64,000 bases of DNA from Chitinophaga sp. 180180018-3 (GCF_037893185.1 NZ_CP140772.1:7928001-7992000), one strand, 5' to 3'; shown: positions 35,594 through 44,952, numbered from the stretch's first letter. A program made the numbers and translations. Notes: generated from the letters alone by a model not told the origin.

Positions 35594-36676
35594 TCAATTC
35601 TTAATTTCATTGTATTTGAGTGGCATTCCTGGCTTGAGTTGCAGGATACCGGTGGTGATCACGGTATCGCCGGGTTGCAGGCCGGAGGTGATCTGAACAC
35701 TGCTTTCGGTGCGTATGCCTGTTTCTACCACTACAAATTTTGCTTTCCCTTTATCAGCAATGATCACCTGTTTGTCGCGGGTGCCTGGGATAACAGCCTG
35801 AGAAGGAATCATCATGGCATCCGGGAGATTTTTCAGTACAATTTTTACTTTGGCGAAAGAGCCCGGGAAAAGCTGTCCATTATTGTTAGGTACAATAGCT
35901 CTGAGTTTGACAGTACGGGTGGTGAGGTCGATTTTAGGATCGATGGCATAGATGCTACCTTTATATTCGTGGTTGTCGCCAGCCACATAAAAGTTCACCT
36001 GGTCGCCGTTTTTGATGGCATTGCGGTATTTTTCGGCCACAGAGAAATCCATTTTCAGCGGGTCTACCTGTTGGAGGGTAGTGAGAACGCTGGCGGACGA
36101 CACAATTGCTCCCTCACTGACATTACGTAATCCAAGTTTACCGTTGAACGGGGCGCGGAGCTCTGTTTTCTGCAATTGCGTTTGGGTATATTCCATATCG
36201 GCTCCATAGGCGCTTACCTGGTTGCGGGTCACATCTACATCCTGCTGGCTGATACCGTTTATTTTCAACAGGTTCTCCTGGCGCTCGAGGGTGGTCCGCG
36301 CCAGTTGCTGCTGTAATTTCAGTTTCTGCAGCTGCGCTTTAAGGTCTTCATCGTAAAGCTTAACGAGCAGATCGCCTTTCTTAACGTTGGTACCTTCTTT
36401 AAAATAGAGATGAGTGATACGGCCATTGATTTCGGGCTTCACTTCCACTTCCTCATTGCTTTGCAAGGTGCCGCTTGCTTCAATAGTCTGATCGAGCCTG
36501 GCAGATCTTACGATCCAGGCATCGGTCAGCATCAGCCGGGCATTGTTTCCTTTGGTAGCGGGTGCCTGTTTATCGTTGGCTTTACTTCCGGTTACCTTTT
36601 TATAAATAAAGAATGCAATGATACCAGCGGTTGCTAATAAGACAGTGTTGCGAACAATCCCTTTGGTGATGGCCAT
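35594..36676 (-). CDS. RND efflux periplasmic adaptor (membrane fusion protein)
   Basis: A 360-residue adaptor with one N-terminal membrane anchor (about 9-25, NTVLLATAGIIAFFIYKK). It continues with a barrel-sandwich (IEASGTLQSNEEVEVKPEINGRI, FKEGTNVKKGDLLVKLYDEDL), an alpha-hairpin with long Gln/Leu/Lys-rich helices, LRAPFNGKLGLRNVSEG, and beta-barrel and proximal domains (PGSFAKVKIVL, GLQPGDTVITTGILQLKPG). It links the inner-membrane pump to TolC. The frame runs open to 36790, but ATG 36676 begins the anchor. It is first in the operon; a TAAATTTG box at 36760-36767 on the minus strand may be its -7 element. Confidence 0.93.
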   Translation of the reverse strand: MAITKGIVRNTVLLATAGIIAFFIYKKVTGSKANDKQAPATKGNNARLMLTDAWIVRSARLDQTIEASGTLQSNEEVEVKPEINGRITHLYFKEGTNVKKGDLLVKLYDEDLKAQLQKLKLQQQLARTTLERQENLLKINGISQQDVDVTRNQVSAYGADMEYTQTQLQKTELRAPFNGKLGLRNVSEGAIVSSASVLTTLQQVDPLKMDFSVAEKYRNAIKNGDQVNFYVAGDNHEYKGSIYAIDPKIDLTTRTVKLRAIVPNNNGQLFPGSFAKVKIVLKNLPDAMMIPSQAVIPGTRDKQVIIADKGKAKFVVVETGIRTESSVQITSGLQPGDTVITTGILQLKPGMPLKYNEIKN

Positions 36677-37060
36677 ACTTTCGAGTGTATTTTTCCTGCG
36701 ATTATTATAGGTATTGAGTTTAGAAATCGGTCTGGCAAGACAGTACTTCATGAACCGGACAAATTTAAGCATTGAGGGGGGTGAAAGCACCCCGGAACTG
36801 TTAAATAGCGTTAAAGCTTTAGATAAGTGGTGAAAAAGCCTGTTGAATGGAGAATTTTTATGATTTATATAAATTGAAAATAAGGGAGTGGTGTAATTGT
36901 CATGAAAAAGGCGACTTTTGTGTTAAAATAAGCAAATCTATAAACCCACCAGTATCAAAATTGTATAAATTCTTTTATTAACAAAGCTATGAATATGTTT
37001 ACTGTACTGGATTTGGAGAGAATGCCCATATTGGAATCCCCTTAAAATTCGGGCCATCTG
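36677..37060. other. Divergent intergenic region between the RND operon and acpP
   Basis: About 390 AT-rich bases between divergent operons. On the minus strand TAAATTTG (36760-36767) resembles a -7 box for the RND operon. I see no terminator, no RNA structure and no open frame of note. Confidence 0.4.
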
Positions 37061-37089
37061 TTGGCAATTCAATAAAAATTATATTTTTG
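37061..37089 (+). promoter_or_regulatory. Promoter of acpP-fabF-rnc
   Basis: TTGG at 37061-37064, then TATTTTTG at 37082-37089 with 17 to 18 bases between, close to the Bacteroidota TTTG / TAnnTTTG consensus. The ATG of acpP follows 33 bases later. Confidence 0.55.
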
Positions 37090-37122
37090 CACTCAAGTTT
37101 TAAACCAAAAACACTTAAAATT

Positions 37123-37359
37123 ATGTCAGACATTGCATCAAGAGTTAAAAAGATCATCATTGACAAATTGGGCGTTGACGAAGCCGAGGTAACTCCTGAA
37201 GCCAGCTTCACCAATGACTTAGGTGCTGACTCTTTGGATACGGTAGAACTGATTATGGAATTCGAAAAAGAATTCAACATCTCCATTCCTGACGAACAAG
37301 CTGAAACTATTACTACTGTTGGCCAGGCAGTTGCTTACCTGGAAGAACATGTAAAATAA
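37123..37359 (+). CDS. acpP: Acyl carrier protein
   Basis: A 78-residue acidic carrier protein that holds fatty-acid intermediates on a 4'-phosphopantetheine attached to S37 in [10 protein letters not shown]. Length, acidity and the helix pattern are those of AcpP. The frame opens upstream at 37087, but ATG 37123 ([10 protein letters not shown]) is the normal start. fabF begins 23 bases later, the usual acpP-fabF arrangement of fatty-acid synthesis operons. Confidence 0.97.
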   Translation: MSDIASRVKKIIIDKLGVDEAEVTPEASFTNDLGADSLDTVELIMEFEKEFNISIPDEQAETITTVGQAVAYLEEHVK

Positions 37360-37382
37360 TCCTACTAATCAGAATTGTTTTA

Positions 37383-38636
37383 ATGCAACCAAGACGAGTT
37401 GTCGTTACAGGTTTAGGCGCTCTTACACCGCTCGGCAATTCCGTAGCCGATTTTTGGCACGGATTGACGAACGGTGTATCCGGCGCAGATTATATCAAGC
37501 AATTTGATGCTTCCAAGTTCAAAACCCGTTTTGCTTGCGAACTGAAGAATTTCGATCCTGCTAACTACCTGGACAAGAAGGAGGCCCGTAAAATGGACCC
37601 CTTTACACAAACGGCTGTAATTGCCGCAGATCAGGCGATACTGGACGCCAATATCAACAAAGACAAGATCAATGTAGATCGTGTGGGGGTGATATGGGGT
37701 ACTGGTGTTGGGGGCATGGTCAATTTCAGTCAAGAGCTGAAAGAATTCCACACAGGGGACGGTACACCCCGTTTTAGTCCTTTCCTGATCACAAGGCTTA
37801 TTCTTGATATTGCTGCCGGATATATTTCTATCCGTCACGGTTTCAGGGGGCCTAACTTTTCTGTTGTATCAGCCTGTGCATCTGCTACCAATGCGATTAT
37901 TGAGGCAATGTACAGTATCCGTTATGGTAAGACCGACATGGTGATTACCGGTGGATCTGAAAATGTGATCAACGAGCCTTGCGTTGGTGGATTCAATTCC
38001 ATGAAGGCTTTGTCAGAAAGAAATGATGATCCTAAAACTGCTTCCCGACCCTTTGATCTGGACCGTGATGGTTTTGTGATGGGAGAAGGAGCTGGTGCCC
38101 TGGTGCTTGAGTCGTTAGAACACGCACAGGCAAGGGGAGCCAAAATATATGCTGAGCTGGCAGGCGGTGGTGCTACAGCAGATGCGCATCATATCACTGC
38201 ACCCCATCCTGAAGGACTGGGTGCCATGAATGTAATGCGGAATGCTTTGGCGGATGCCGGAATGCAGGCTGGCGAAATTGATTATATCAACGTTCACGGT
38301 ACTTCCACTCCATTGGGAGATATTGCCGAAGTAAAAGCCATTCAGCGCGTTTTTGAAGAGCATGCCTATAAAATGAACATCAGCTCTACAAAATCCATGA
38401 CCGGACACTTACTCGGGGCTGCCGGCGCCGTTGAATCCATAGCCGTGATTATGTCTATCATTAATGGCATAGTTCCTCCTACGATCAACCACTTCACAGA
38501 CGACCCGCAGCTAGACCCGAAACTGAATTTTACTTTCAATGTCGCACAAAAGAGAGAAGTAAAAGCAGCCCTGTCTAATACCTTCGGATTTGGCGGACAT
38601 AATGCCTCCGTGATTTTCAAAAAATTTGTTCCTTGA
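37383..38636 (+). CDS. fabF: Beta-ketoacyl-ACP synthase II
   Basis: A 417-residue condensing enzyme that elongates acyl-ACP with malonyl-ACP. The Cys-His-His triad is complete: C165 in VVSACASATNAI, H305 in NVHGTSTPLGD and H342 in SMTGHLLGAAGA. The end NTFGFGGHNASVIFKK is also typical. It lies between acpP and rnc in one operon, and its last codons overlap possible upstream starts of rnc. Confidence 0.97.
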   Translation: MQPRRVVVTGLGALTPLGNSVADFWHGLTNGVSGADYIKQFDASKFKTRFACELKNFDPANYLDKKEARKMDPFTQTAVIAADQAILDANINKDKINVDRVGVIWGTGVGGMVNFSQELKEFHTGDGTPRFSPFLITRLILDIAAGYISIRHGFRGPNFSVVSACASATNAIIEAMYSIRYGKTDMVITGGSENVINEPCVGGFNSMKALSERNDDPKTASRPFDLDRDGFVMGEGAGALVLESLEHAQARGAKIYAELAGGGATADAHHITAPHPEGLGAMNVMRNALADAGMQAGEIDYINVHGTSTPLGDIAEVKAIQRVFEEHAYKMNISSTKSMTGHLLGAAGAVESIAVIMSIINGIVPPTINHFTDDPQLDPKLNFTFNVAQKREVKAALSNTFGFGGHNASVIFKKFVP

Positions 38637-38646
38637 TCCTGATTGT

Positions 38647-39372
38647 GTGAGTTTACTGCCAGGTTTTTTATATCGACTTTTTTCCAAAAAAAGGCACTTG
38701 TATAAAGAGCTGCACAACCTGCTGGGATTCCCCCCGGGTAATTTTGCACTTTATGAAGTGGCCCTGAGCCATCGTTCCAGTAAGGAAAAATTCCTCGAAA
38801 GCAACGAAAGGCTGGAATACCTGGGTGACGCTATTCTTGGCGCCATCGTGGGTGACTATCTGTTTAAAAAATATCCCTACAAAACAGAAGGATATCTGAC
38901 AGAGATGCGGTCTAAGATCGTTAACCGGCAACAACTGAACGACATTGCCATCAAGATGGGATTACGTAAACTGACCATCTACGATAAATACAACAGCTTC
39001 CTGAAAATAAGCCAGATCTTTGGTAATACCCTGGAAGCATTGGTAGGAGCTGTTTACCTCGACCGTGGCTATAATAAAACTCAGCAGTTTGTACATAAGC
39101 GCATCATCCTTCCGTATATTGATATGGAAATGCTGGAAACAGTGGAAATGAACCACAAGAACAAACTGTATGGCTGGGCCAACAAAAATGGTAAGACCCT
39201 CGAGTTTGAATTGCTTGAAGAGCAGATGGACAATGGCCGGCGCATTTTTACAGTAGGCGCCGTGGTAGATGGAGAACTGATCTGCAGCGGCAAAGCCTTC
39301 AATAAAAAAGATGCCAGCCAGATTGCAGCACAGCAGGCAATTATCCAGCTGGGTCTTGGCGAAAAGGACTAA
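38647..39372 (+). CDS. rnc: Ribonuclease III
   Basis: Cleaves double-stranded RNA in rRNA maturation and RNA decay. The nuclease domain has the RNase III signature ERLEYLGDAILGAIVGDYLF, then LTEMRSKIVNRQQL and NTLEALVGAVYLDRG. The C-terminal dsRNA-binding domain ends GKAFNKKDASQIAAQQAI. No ATG fits: the start is either GTG at 38647 (chosen, giving 241 residues just after fabF) or TTG at 38626, which overlaps fabF by 11 bases. The acpP-fabF-rnc order is widely conserved in bacteria. Confidence 0.93.
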   Translation: MSLLPGFLYRLFSKKRHLYKELHNLLGFPPGNFALYEVALSHRSSKEKFLESNERLEYLGDAILGAIVGDYLFKKYPYKTEGYLTEMRSKIVNRQQLNDIAIKMGLRKLTIYDKYNSFLKISQIFGNTLEALVGAVYLDRGYNKTQQFVHKRIILPYIDMEMLETVEMNHKNKLYGWANKNGKTLEFELLEEQMDNGRRIFTVGAVVDGELICSGKAFNKKDASQIAAQQAIIQLGLGEKD

Positions 39373-39380
39373 TCTTTCTC

Positions 39381-39989
39381 TTATTTTCTTCGCACCGGGT
39401 GCCGCAGGATCGTTTTAAGTTTTGTCGGTACCGTTTTTCTGAAATCAGATAAATATACTTCGTGATGACGGCCATTCATCGCCAGGTCGTACTGCGTCAT
39501 ATAATCGTCCATCATTTTCAATGAAACCGGCTCCTCGCTATATGGGCCTACATGCAGCATCTGTACACTCAGCCCTTCTTCCATATGTTTCAGATCAACC
39601 TGACGGATATACGCAGATTGTTTCTTTTTCTCTGCTTTCAGCAGCGCTTCAGAAAAATTCTGTTGGGTAATATGATCTGGCATTCTGATAGCCAGTTCGT
39701 AATACCACTCACTGCGCGGTACCTTCAGTGGATCGGTAGTGGTATCATTTACCCACCAGAAGCCTTCCAGCTTACTAACGGTAAAATCCTGGTCTTTCGA
39801 CTTGCTGCCAAATTTAATCGCATAGGCGACCGCGTATAATGCACCCGTCACTTCCTCAAATGTGCTGCTGTTGGGATCTCCTTTCCCATTGATTGTGAGA
39901 AACAGACCCTTCCCGATTGTTACCAGTTCGGGAGAGGCGGCAGCAGAATAATACTGTTTGAATTTTTTTGTAAGATCCAATTTTTCCAT
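39381..39989 (-). CDS. GyrI-like small-molecule-binding protein
   Basis: A 202-residue cytosolic protein with a GyrI-like fold (the effector-binding domain of BmrR/Rob-type regulators without DNA-binding part). The start MEKLDLTKKFKQYYSA and GKGLFLTINGKGDPNSSTF, LEGFWWVND, WYYELAIRMPD and VQMLHVGPYSEEP match this group. Such proteins bind amphipathic small molecules and some hydrolyse them. Upstream ATGs at 40064 and 40112 would add non-homologous residues. It follows the PfpI-GyrI fusion gene by about 130 bases and probably belongs to the same module. Confidence 0.8.
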   Translation of the reverse strand: MEKLDLTKKFKQYYSAAASPELVTIGKGLFLTINGKGDPNSSTFEEVTGALYAVAYAIKFGSKSKDQDFTVSKLEGFWWVNDTTTDPLKVPRSEWYYELAIRMPDHITQQNFSEALLKAEKKKQSAYIRQVDLKHMEEGLSVQMLHVGPYSEEPVSLKMMDDYMTQYDLAMNGRHHEVYLSDFRKTVPTKLKTILRHPVRRK

Positions 39990-40121
39990 TTTTTCCGGTT
40001 TTAGGTTTATATCGAATAAGAAGGCGCCAAATAGTATCCACCCAGGAAGGATATTAGTTTTCATCGTATTGTATTGTAATTCCAATGGGGACCGTTGAGT
40101 AGCGATCCCCATCAGAGAGGT

Positions 40122-41153
40122 TTATAGAAAGCCGATCAATACATTAGTCAGGTTCTGCGCTGGCTGATCGAAATTGAAGCGCAGATACTGCTCCCGGGTA
40201 TAGCCGCTCATTTGCATTCCCAGCAGCTGCATACCGGCAATGAGTTTACCATAGGTTTCGCCGAGTTGCTCCCAGGGACCGTTATGTTGCATGCTTACAG
40301 ATTGGAATGGCGGAAGTGTTTCGCATTGCCAGGGAGCGGGAACGGGTTTAGTGGCTGCTACCGGCAAGCCAATATCGAGCGTAAATACAGTATCAGGCTG
40401 GCCATCGAACTGATAGTAATGCCACTCCGGCGCACCGCATATTTCCAGGCCGGCAGCAGCTGCCTGCTGATACGCTTCACGGATTTCCGTACGTACCAGT
40501 TCCAGCATGCCCGCCAGGTTAGTCTTATGCCGGCGGTAGAAGAAATGGAACGACTGTGCTTCCTGCATTTCCGGGAGTTTTTCCGTTTGATCGAAGAAGC
40601 TGAACCAGAATTTAAGTTTTTCGTTATCCAGCAGACCGAATTGCTGATAGATAGCTTTGGCGAAAGCTACCATGGCAGGGCCACTGGCAGTAATTACATG
40701 ATTATCAGCTACCGCCGGCGCGTTTTGATATCGTGCAGCCCCTCTGTAGGCAGGAGCCAGCATTTTAAGCACCTCGGGGTGGTTGCTGGTATGTTCAATC
40801 AGGTCGAGAAAGCCATGCTGCGCTAATAATGCAGTAGCACCACAAATGGCTGCTACCGTTTTTTGCTCCGCCAGCACGCGTTGTATCAGGGGAATAATCT
40901 CCGTATTGGCCCCCTGTTCCATCGGAGCGCCCCCGGGCAGGATCAGCAGGTCGATATCGGCCGTCAGTGCATCAGCCAGACTGCTTTGCGGCTGTACCTG
41001 TACTTTGCCTCCGGAAATAACCGGATGCCCGTCGAGCGAGAAAGTAACAATATTGGTTTCGGTAAAGGAACCCAGGCCATAAAGTGCAAGAGCCGGTTCC
41101 CAATCGGAATAGCCGTTAAAGAGGAATACGTAGCAATTCACCAGCGTTTTCAT
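40122..41153 (-). CDS. DJ-1/PfpI domain fused to a GyrI-like effector-binding domain
   Basis: A 343-residue two-domain protein. The N-terminal half (about 1-180) is a DJ-1/PfpI fold with DLLILPGGAP and the nucleophile elbow AAICGATALLAQHG, whose Cys is the usual reactive residue. The C-terminal part (about 215-343) is a GyrI-like domain (GLEICGAPEWHYYQFD, TVFTLDIGLPVAA, VSMQHNGPWEQLGETYGKL). There is no helix-turn-helix, so it is not an AraC-like regulator as many PfpI fusions are. It probably senses or modifies a small toxic compound. It lies between the WYL regulator and a second GyrI-like gene. Confidence 0.8.
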   Translation of the reverse strand: MKTLVNCYVFLFNGYSDWEPALALYGLGSFTETNIVTFSLDGHPVISGGKVQVQPQSSLADALTADIDLLILPGGAPMEQGANTEIIPLIQRVLAEQKTVAAICGATALLAQHGFLDLIEHTSNHPEVLKMLAPAYRGAARYQNAPAVADNHVITASGPAMVAFAKAIYQQFGLLDNEKLKFWFSFFDQTEKLPEMQEAQSFHFFYRRHKTNLAGMLELVRTEIREAYQQAAAAGLEICGAPEWHYYQFDGQPDTVFTLDIGLPVAATKPVPAPWQCETLPPFQSVSMQHNGPWEQLGETYGKLIAGMQLLGMQMSGYTREQYLRFNFDQPAQNLTNVLIGFL

Positions 41154-41227
41154 GTTGTACTGTTTTTGATGACAATACAAAGCAACTACCGGCAGGTGAC
41201 AACCTTATGTCAGCAGTTTTGGAAGAA

Positions 41228-42193
41228 TTAAAAATAATGTTCGTGAAGTTCGGTTACCAGGTCTTTCATGGTAGTTTTCAGCTCTTCCGGCTGGATCACA
41301 CTCACCCGGTTGCCGAACATGATCAGCCACCTGGCAAAATAACCCAGATGTGATTGGAGGAACGTGAGCTCTGTTTGATTACCATTTACCTTTTCTTCCA
41401 TCAGGCCGAAATAGTATTTCTGGTCGCGTACATATCGTATGAGCTCGTTATCAATAGCTATTTTGATCAAATGGGTATTCTCCCTGTTCTTATTGCGCTG
41501 TTGCTCAAGATAGTCTTGCAGGGAGAGATGTTTATCTTTTTTATAGGTAGCAGCCAGTACATTCAGCTTACGGATCCGGTCTACGCGGAAATCGCGGTAG
41601 CCCTGGCGGAGCCGGCAAAAGGCGATCAAGTGCCAGTGGGCGCTCATATGAAAAATACCAATGGGCTCTACTTCCCTGCGGGTAGCGACTTCATCCTGAA
41701 AGGAGAAGTATTCCATGTTGATCACCTGGTTCATTCCAAGTGCATGCTGAATATCACTGAGAAAACGATTGGGAAACTCTTCCACTCCCGGCGCCTCAAG
41801 CGTTTGGTAGCGCACCACTGCAATGTTTTCATCGAGGGATTCGAGGTAGTCTTTCTCAGAGCCGCGGAGCACGGAACGTATTTTTTCCATAGCCAGGCTG
41901 AACTGCTTTCTGTTGCTGTGGTCGCTGAACTTTTCCATGAGCTTTTCGCCCGTCAGGAGGGCTGCTGCCTCTTCTTTCGAAAACATTACCGGAGGCAGAT
42001 GATAGCCATCCACAATGTAATAGCCGGTTCCGGCTTCCGCCCCAACAGGAACACCTGCCTCCTGAAGTGCCTTCACATCCCGGTAAACAGTTCTCAGACT
42101 GATATTAAACCTGTCGGCTATTTCGGAAGCCTTTACTATTTTTTTGCCCTGAAGCTGTATCAGAATGGCGGTCAGACGGTCGATTCGATTCAT
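41228..42193 (-). CDS. YafY/WYL-domain transcriptional regulator
   Basis: A 321-residue DNA-binding protein. The N-terminal winged helix (about 1-60: MNRIDRLTAILIQLQGKKIVKASEIADRFNISLRTVYRDVKAL) is of the HTH_11/DeoR type. The WYL domain (about 140-220) includes EYFSFQDEVATRREVEPIGIF and WHLIAFCRLRQGYRDFRVDRI, which bind a ligand or nucleic acid. It probably controls the downstream PfpI-GyrI and GyrI genes, 74 bases away on the same strand. A 15-bp palindrome 59 bases upstream is a candidate autoregulatory operator. Confidence 0.88.
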   Translation of the reverse strand: MNRIDRLTAILIQLQGKKIVKASEIADRFNISLRTVYRDVKALQEAGVPVGAEAGTGYYIVDGYHLPPVMFSKEEAAALLTGEKLMEKFSDHSNRKQFSLAMEKIRSVLRGSEKDYLESLDENIAVVRYQTLEAPGVEEFPNRFLSDIQHALGMNQVINMEYFSFQDEVATRREVEPIGIFHMSAHWHLIAFCRLRQGYRDFRVDRIRKLNVLAATYKKDKHLSLQDYLEQQRNKNRENTHLIKIAIDNELIRYVRDQKYYFGLMEEKVNGNQTELTFLQSHLGYFARWLIMFGNRVSVIQPEELKTTMKDLVTELHEHYF

Positions 42194-42251
42194 GGAAAGT
42201 GGTAGATTCTGAGAACGAATTTCGGGTCAGAAAATTATTTTCAAAAATTTT

Positions 42252-42266
42252 TTTAAACTGTTTAAA
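42252..42266. promoter_or_regulatory. 15-bp palindrome upstream of the WYL regulator
   Basis: TTTAAAC-T-GTTTAAA, a perfect inverted repeat, 59 bases upstream of the regulator ATG. The symmetry suits a dimeric regulator, but the region is AT-rich, so chance is possible. Confidence 0.35.
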
Positions 42267-42397
42267 CTTTTATTAAAGCGGGACGTCTTAAATACATCAA
42301 TCTCCTGATAACAGATAGGAAAACGGCAAAAGACACCGACGACTTTCGGGAGATCATCAAGACAATGCTACAGTACAGAATATAGGTTAAATGGTAA

Positions 42398-42427
42398 GTC
42401 CCTGCAATTTCTTGCGGGGACCGGTTT
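42398..42427 (+). terminator. Plus-strand terminator without a visible gene
   Basis: Stem GTCCCTGCAA / TTGCGGGGAC (42398-42407 and 42412-42421, one wobble pair) with a TTTC loop and a TTTTTT tail. No plus-strand coding sequence precedes it. Confidence 0.65.
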
Positions 42428-42521
42428 TTTATAGAGGTTCCAACTCGAGGCAGTATAATCCAAGTATTTGGTCTTTAATTAACTATATATATAACATCTT
42501 CCTAATTAATTAACAACAGAA

Positions 42522-43556
42522 CTAGTAGCTCATCTCGTTTAACTTTACTTTACCCCTGAATGTCCAGAAAAGGAAAGTAGTATATCCAATTACCATGGGG
42601 GTACCGATGGCTGCGATCAGCAGCATGATCTTCAGTGATTTTGTGGTAGAGGCTGCTGCATAAATGCTGATACTGTATGCAGGGTCGGTAGTAGAGATAA
42701 TGATATTCGGGAACAGGCCCACCGCAAATAATATCAGCAGGCATGCCGTAATGATGCAGGAGTATAAGAAGGCGGTGTAATATTTACGGGCATCTACATT
42801 TCTCTTAATATTTAATAAGATCAATACGGCAATCATTGGGAGGGCAAACAATTCAGGATGTGATTTGAACTGATGGGTCATATGTGGTACATAAATGAGT
42901 GTAGCCATTGACGTTAGTATGAAGCATAAAATGAAAAATTTGCTGCAGTTATTGACAATGATGGTAAGCTTTGCATACAGGCGGTGTTCGGTTTTCATCA
43001 CCAGATAAATAGCGCCGTGCAGCATAAACAACGACAGGGTGGTAAATGCGATCAGGATTGCATAAGGGTTAAAGAACGTAAGCAGGTTTCCAGTGAAATC
43101 ATGCTCCTTATTGATGGGCAGGCCATGTATGAGATTCCCGAGCACCAGACCCAGCGACAAAGTAATACAGGTGCTCGAAACTGTATAGCTGATATCCCAC
43201 ATTTTCCTCCACCAGCGCCAGGTTTCCTTGCTCCTGAATTCAATGGAAATAGCACGGAATATCAGGAATACCAGGAATAACATAAATGGAATATAGAAGG
43301 TAGACAGGATAATGCCGTACACCAGCGGAAAACCGGCGAACAGCGCGCCACCTGCGATGACCAGCCATACTTCATTCCCGTCCCATACCGGGCCGATCGC
43401 ATTCAGCGCGAGGCGTCTGCTTTCTTCCTTATTGAAGAAGAGGTGTAATGAGCCTGCCCCGAGGTCGAAACCATCGAGTACGCCATAACCGGTAATTAAT
43501 CCGCCAATTACCAGGAACCACCAGGTGGGAAGATCCAGTCCGAGTATTGTTTCCAT
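42522..43556 (-). CDS. cydB: Cytochrome bd ubiquinol oxidase subunit II
   Basis: A 344-residue membrane subunit with about nine helices. Recognisable are WWFLVIGGLITGYGVLDGFDLGAG near the start, NAIGPVWDGNEVWLVIAGGALFAGFP, and the closing helix MVIGYTTFLFWTFRGK. Together with CydA it forms the high-affinity quinol oxidase that reduces oxygen to water without proton pumping. Its ATG (43556) lies four bases after the cydA stop, so the two are translationally close. The frame opens at 43637 inside cydA, but that start is not credible. No cydX-like small subunit is visible. Confidence 0.95.
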   Translation of the reverse strand: METILGLDLPTWWFLVIGGLITGYGVLDGFDLGAGSLHLFFNKEESRRLALNAIGPVWDGNEVWLVIAGGALFAGFPLVYGIILSTFYIPFMLFLVFLIFRAISIEFRSKETWRWWRKMWDISYTVSSTCITLSLGLVLGNLIHGLPINKEHDFTGNLLTFFNPYAILIAFTTLSLFMLHGAIYLVMKTEHRLYAKLTIIVNNCSKFFILCFILTSMATLIYVPHMTHQFKSHPELFALPMIAVLILLNIKRNVDARKYYTAFLYSCIITACLLILFAVGLFPNIIISTTDPAYSISIYAAASTTKSLKIMLLIAAIGTPMVIGYTTFLFWTFRGKVKLNEMSY

Positions 43557-43560
43557 AGTG

Positions 43561-44952
43561 CTATATTTTAGTAGGATGGAAAGTGAGATTATCGTTATAG
43601 TATCCGTCATATTCTGTGTCTGCATTCTCCGAAACATCCGGTCCGTGTTGTATTTTCCTCGTCAGCAGGTAAATGAACAGGGCGAACAGCAGCAGATATA
43701 CCAATGTGAATAATATCAGGGAGAACATCACCTGGTCAGCTGTTACTTTGCGGGAGAGCGCGTCGGAAGTACGCAGTAATTTATAGACCACCCAGGGCTG
43801 GCGACCAACTTCCGCTGCATACCAGCCTACCTGGTTGGCTATCTGCGGAAGTAGTACCGCCCAGGCAAAGATGACCATCAGCCATCGTTGCTGGAAGAGC
43901 TTCTTTTTCCATAGCAGGAAAAGCGCCAGTAGTGTAAGCCCAATAAGGGTTACACCGATGCTGATCATAATATGATACATCTGGAAAACAAAATTAACAG
44001 CCCGGGGCCTGTCGGCCGCAGGTGTGGCCCTCAATCCCTCCACAGGAGCTGAAAAGCTGCCATGCGTAAGAAAGGAAAGTCCGCCTGGTATTTTGATACC
44101 GGTAGTTTTTTCGTTTTTCACATCTACCCACCCTACAATATACATAGGCGCCACAGCAGTGCTATCGAAATGGCCTTCCATAGCGGCGAGTTTAGCGGGT
44201 TGATATTTACTGACGTAATGGGCAGAACGGTGTCCGGTGAAAAGTTGCAGCAGCGCGGCAATTACAGCCACGCTGAGTCCCACTTTGAACATGGCCTGGG
44301 CATGTTTGACAAAACGGTTTTTCAGTACATACCAGGCGCCTACACTCATCACCAGGAAAGCGCCTGCGAGAAATGCACCGATCACCACATGAGCGTAGCG
44401 ATCAATGGATGAAGGATTCAGTACCATTTCCCAGAAATCAGTTACCACTGCGCGTGCCTGCAGATCATGGCCTTCAATACGGTATCCGGCGGGTGTTTGC
44501 TGCCATGAATTGGCGATTACAATCCACAATGCTGAAAACATGGAGCCAAGCGCCACCATGCAGGTAGAAAAGAAGTGCACGCCTTTATTTACCCGGTTCC
44601 ATCCAAACAATAATACACCCAGGAATGCGGATTCCATGGCAAATGCAAAGATGCCTTCGGCGGCCAGGGCACTGCCAAAGATATCGCCTACATAGTGAGA
44701 ATAAGTAGCCCAGTTGGTGCCGAATTCGAACTCCATGACAATGCCGGTAGCCACGCCTATACCGAAGATAAGAGCGAAGATCTTGATCCAGTACCGGGTA
44801 ATGTCTTTATATAAGGAAAGCCCGGTTCTGAGATACAGTCCTTCCATGATTACCAGACATAAGCCCAGGCCTATGCTCAACGGGGGATAGATATAATGAA
44901 AGGCAATAGTGAAAGCGAATTGTATCCTGGCAAGAATTTCTACAGACGGCAT
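43561..44952 (-). CDS. cydA: Cytochrome bd ubiquinol oxidase subunit I
   Basis: A 463-residue heme-bearing subunit. It has H19 in IAFHYIYPPLS (a heme ligand in the family), the acidic pair region EGIFAFAMESAFLG near residue 100, the conserved NSWQQTPAGY, IDRYAHVVIGAFLAG near 187 with the second His ligand, and GWYAAEVGRQPW. The quinol-binding Q-loop between GLSFLTHGSF and VNFVFQMYH is short. It makes quinol oxidation and oxygen reduction possible at low oxygen. A TACCTTTG promoter box lies 20 bases upstream. Confidence 0.96.
   Translation of the reverse strand: MPSVEILARIQFAFTIAFHYIYPPLSIGLGLCLVIMEGLYLRTGLSLYKDITRYWIKIFALIFGIGVATGIVMEFEFGTNWATYSHYVGDIFGSALAAEGIFAFAMESAFLGVLLFGWNRVNKGVHFFSTCMVALGSMFSALWIVIANSWQQTPAGYRIEGHDLQARAVVTDFWEMVLNPSSIDRYAHVVIGAFLAGAFLVMSVGAWYVLKNRFVKHAQAMFKVGLSVAVIAALLQLFTGHRSAHYVSKYQPAKLAAMEGHFDSTAVAPMYIVGWVDVKNEKTTGIKIPGGLSFLTHGSFSAPVEGLRATPAADRPRAVNFVFQMYHIMISIGVTLIGLTLLALFLLWKKKLFQQRWLMVIFAWAVLLPQIANQVGWYAAEVGRQPWVVYKLLRTSDALSRKVTADQVMFSLILFTLVYLLLFALFIYLLTRKIQHGPDVSENADTEYDGYYNDNLTFHPTKI

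Larger units (their letters stand above)
42194..42521. other. Intergenic region between the WYL regulator and cydB
   Basis: 328 bases with no gene. It contains the palindrome listed above, a plus-strand terminator at 42398-42427 that belongs to no annotated plus-strand gene, and AT-rich TTAATTAA words (42476-42510) near the cydB stop. The terminator suggests an unannotated plus-strand transcript starting somewhere after 42270. Confidence 0.45.

Noticed and set aside
36760..36767. TAAATTTG as a full promoter for the RND adaptor
   Set aside because: A -7 match only; no -33 element at the right distance, so it is noted but not listed separately.
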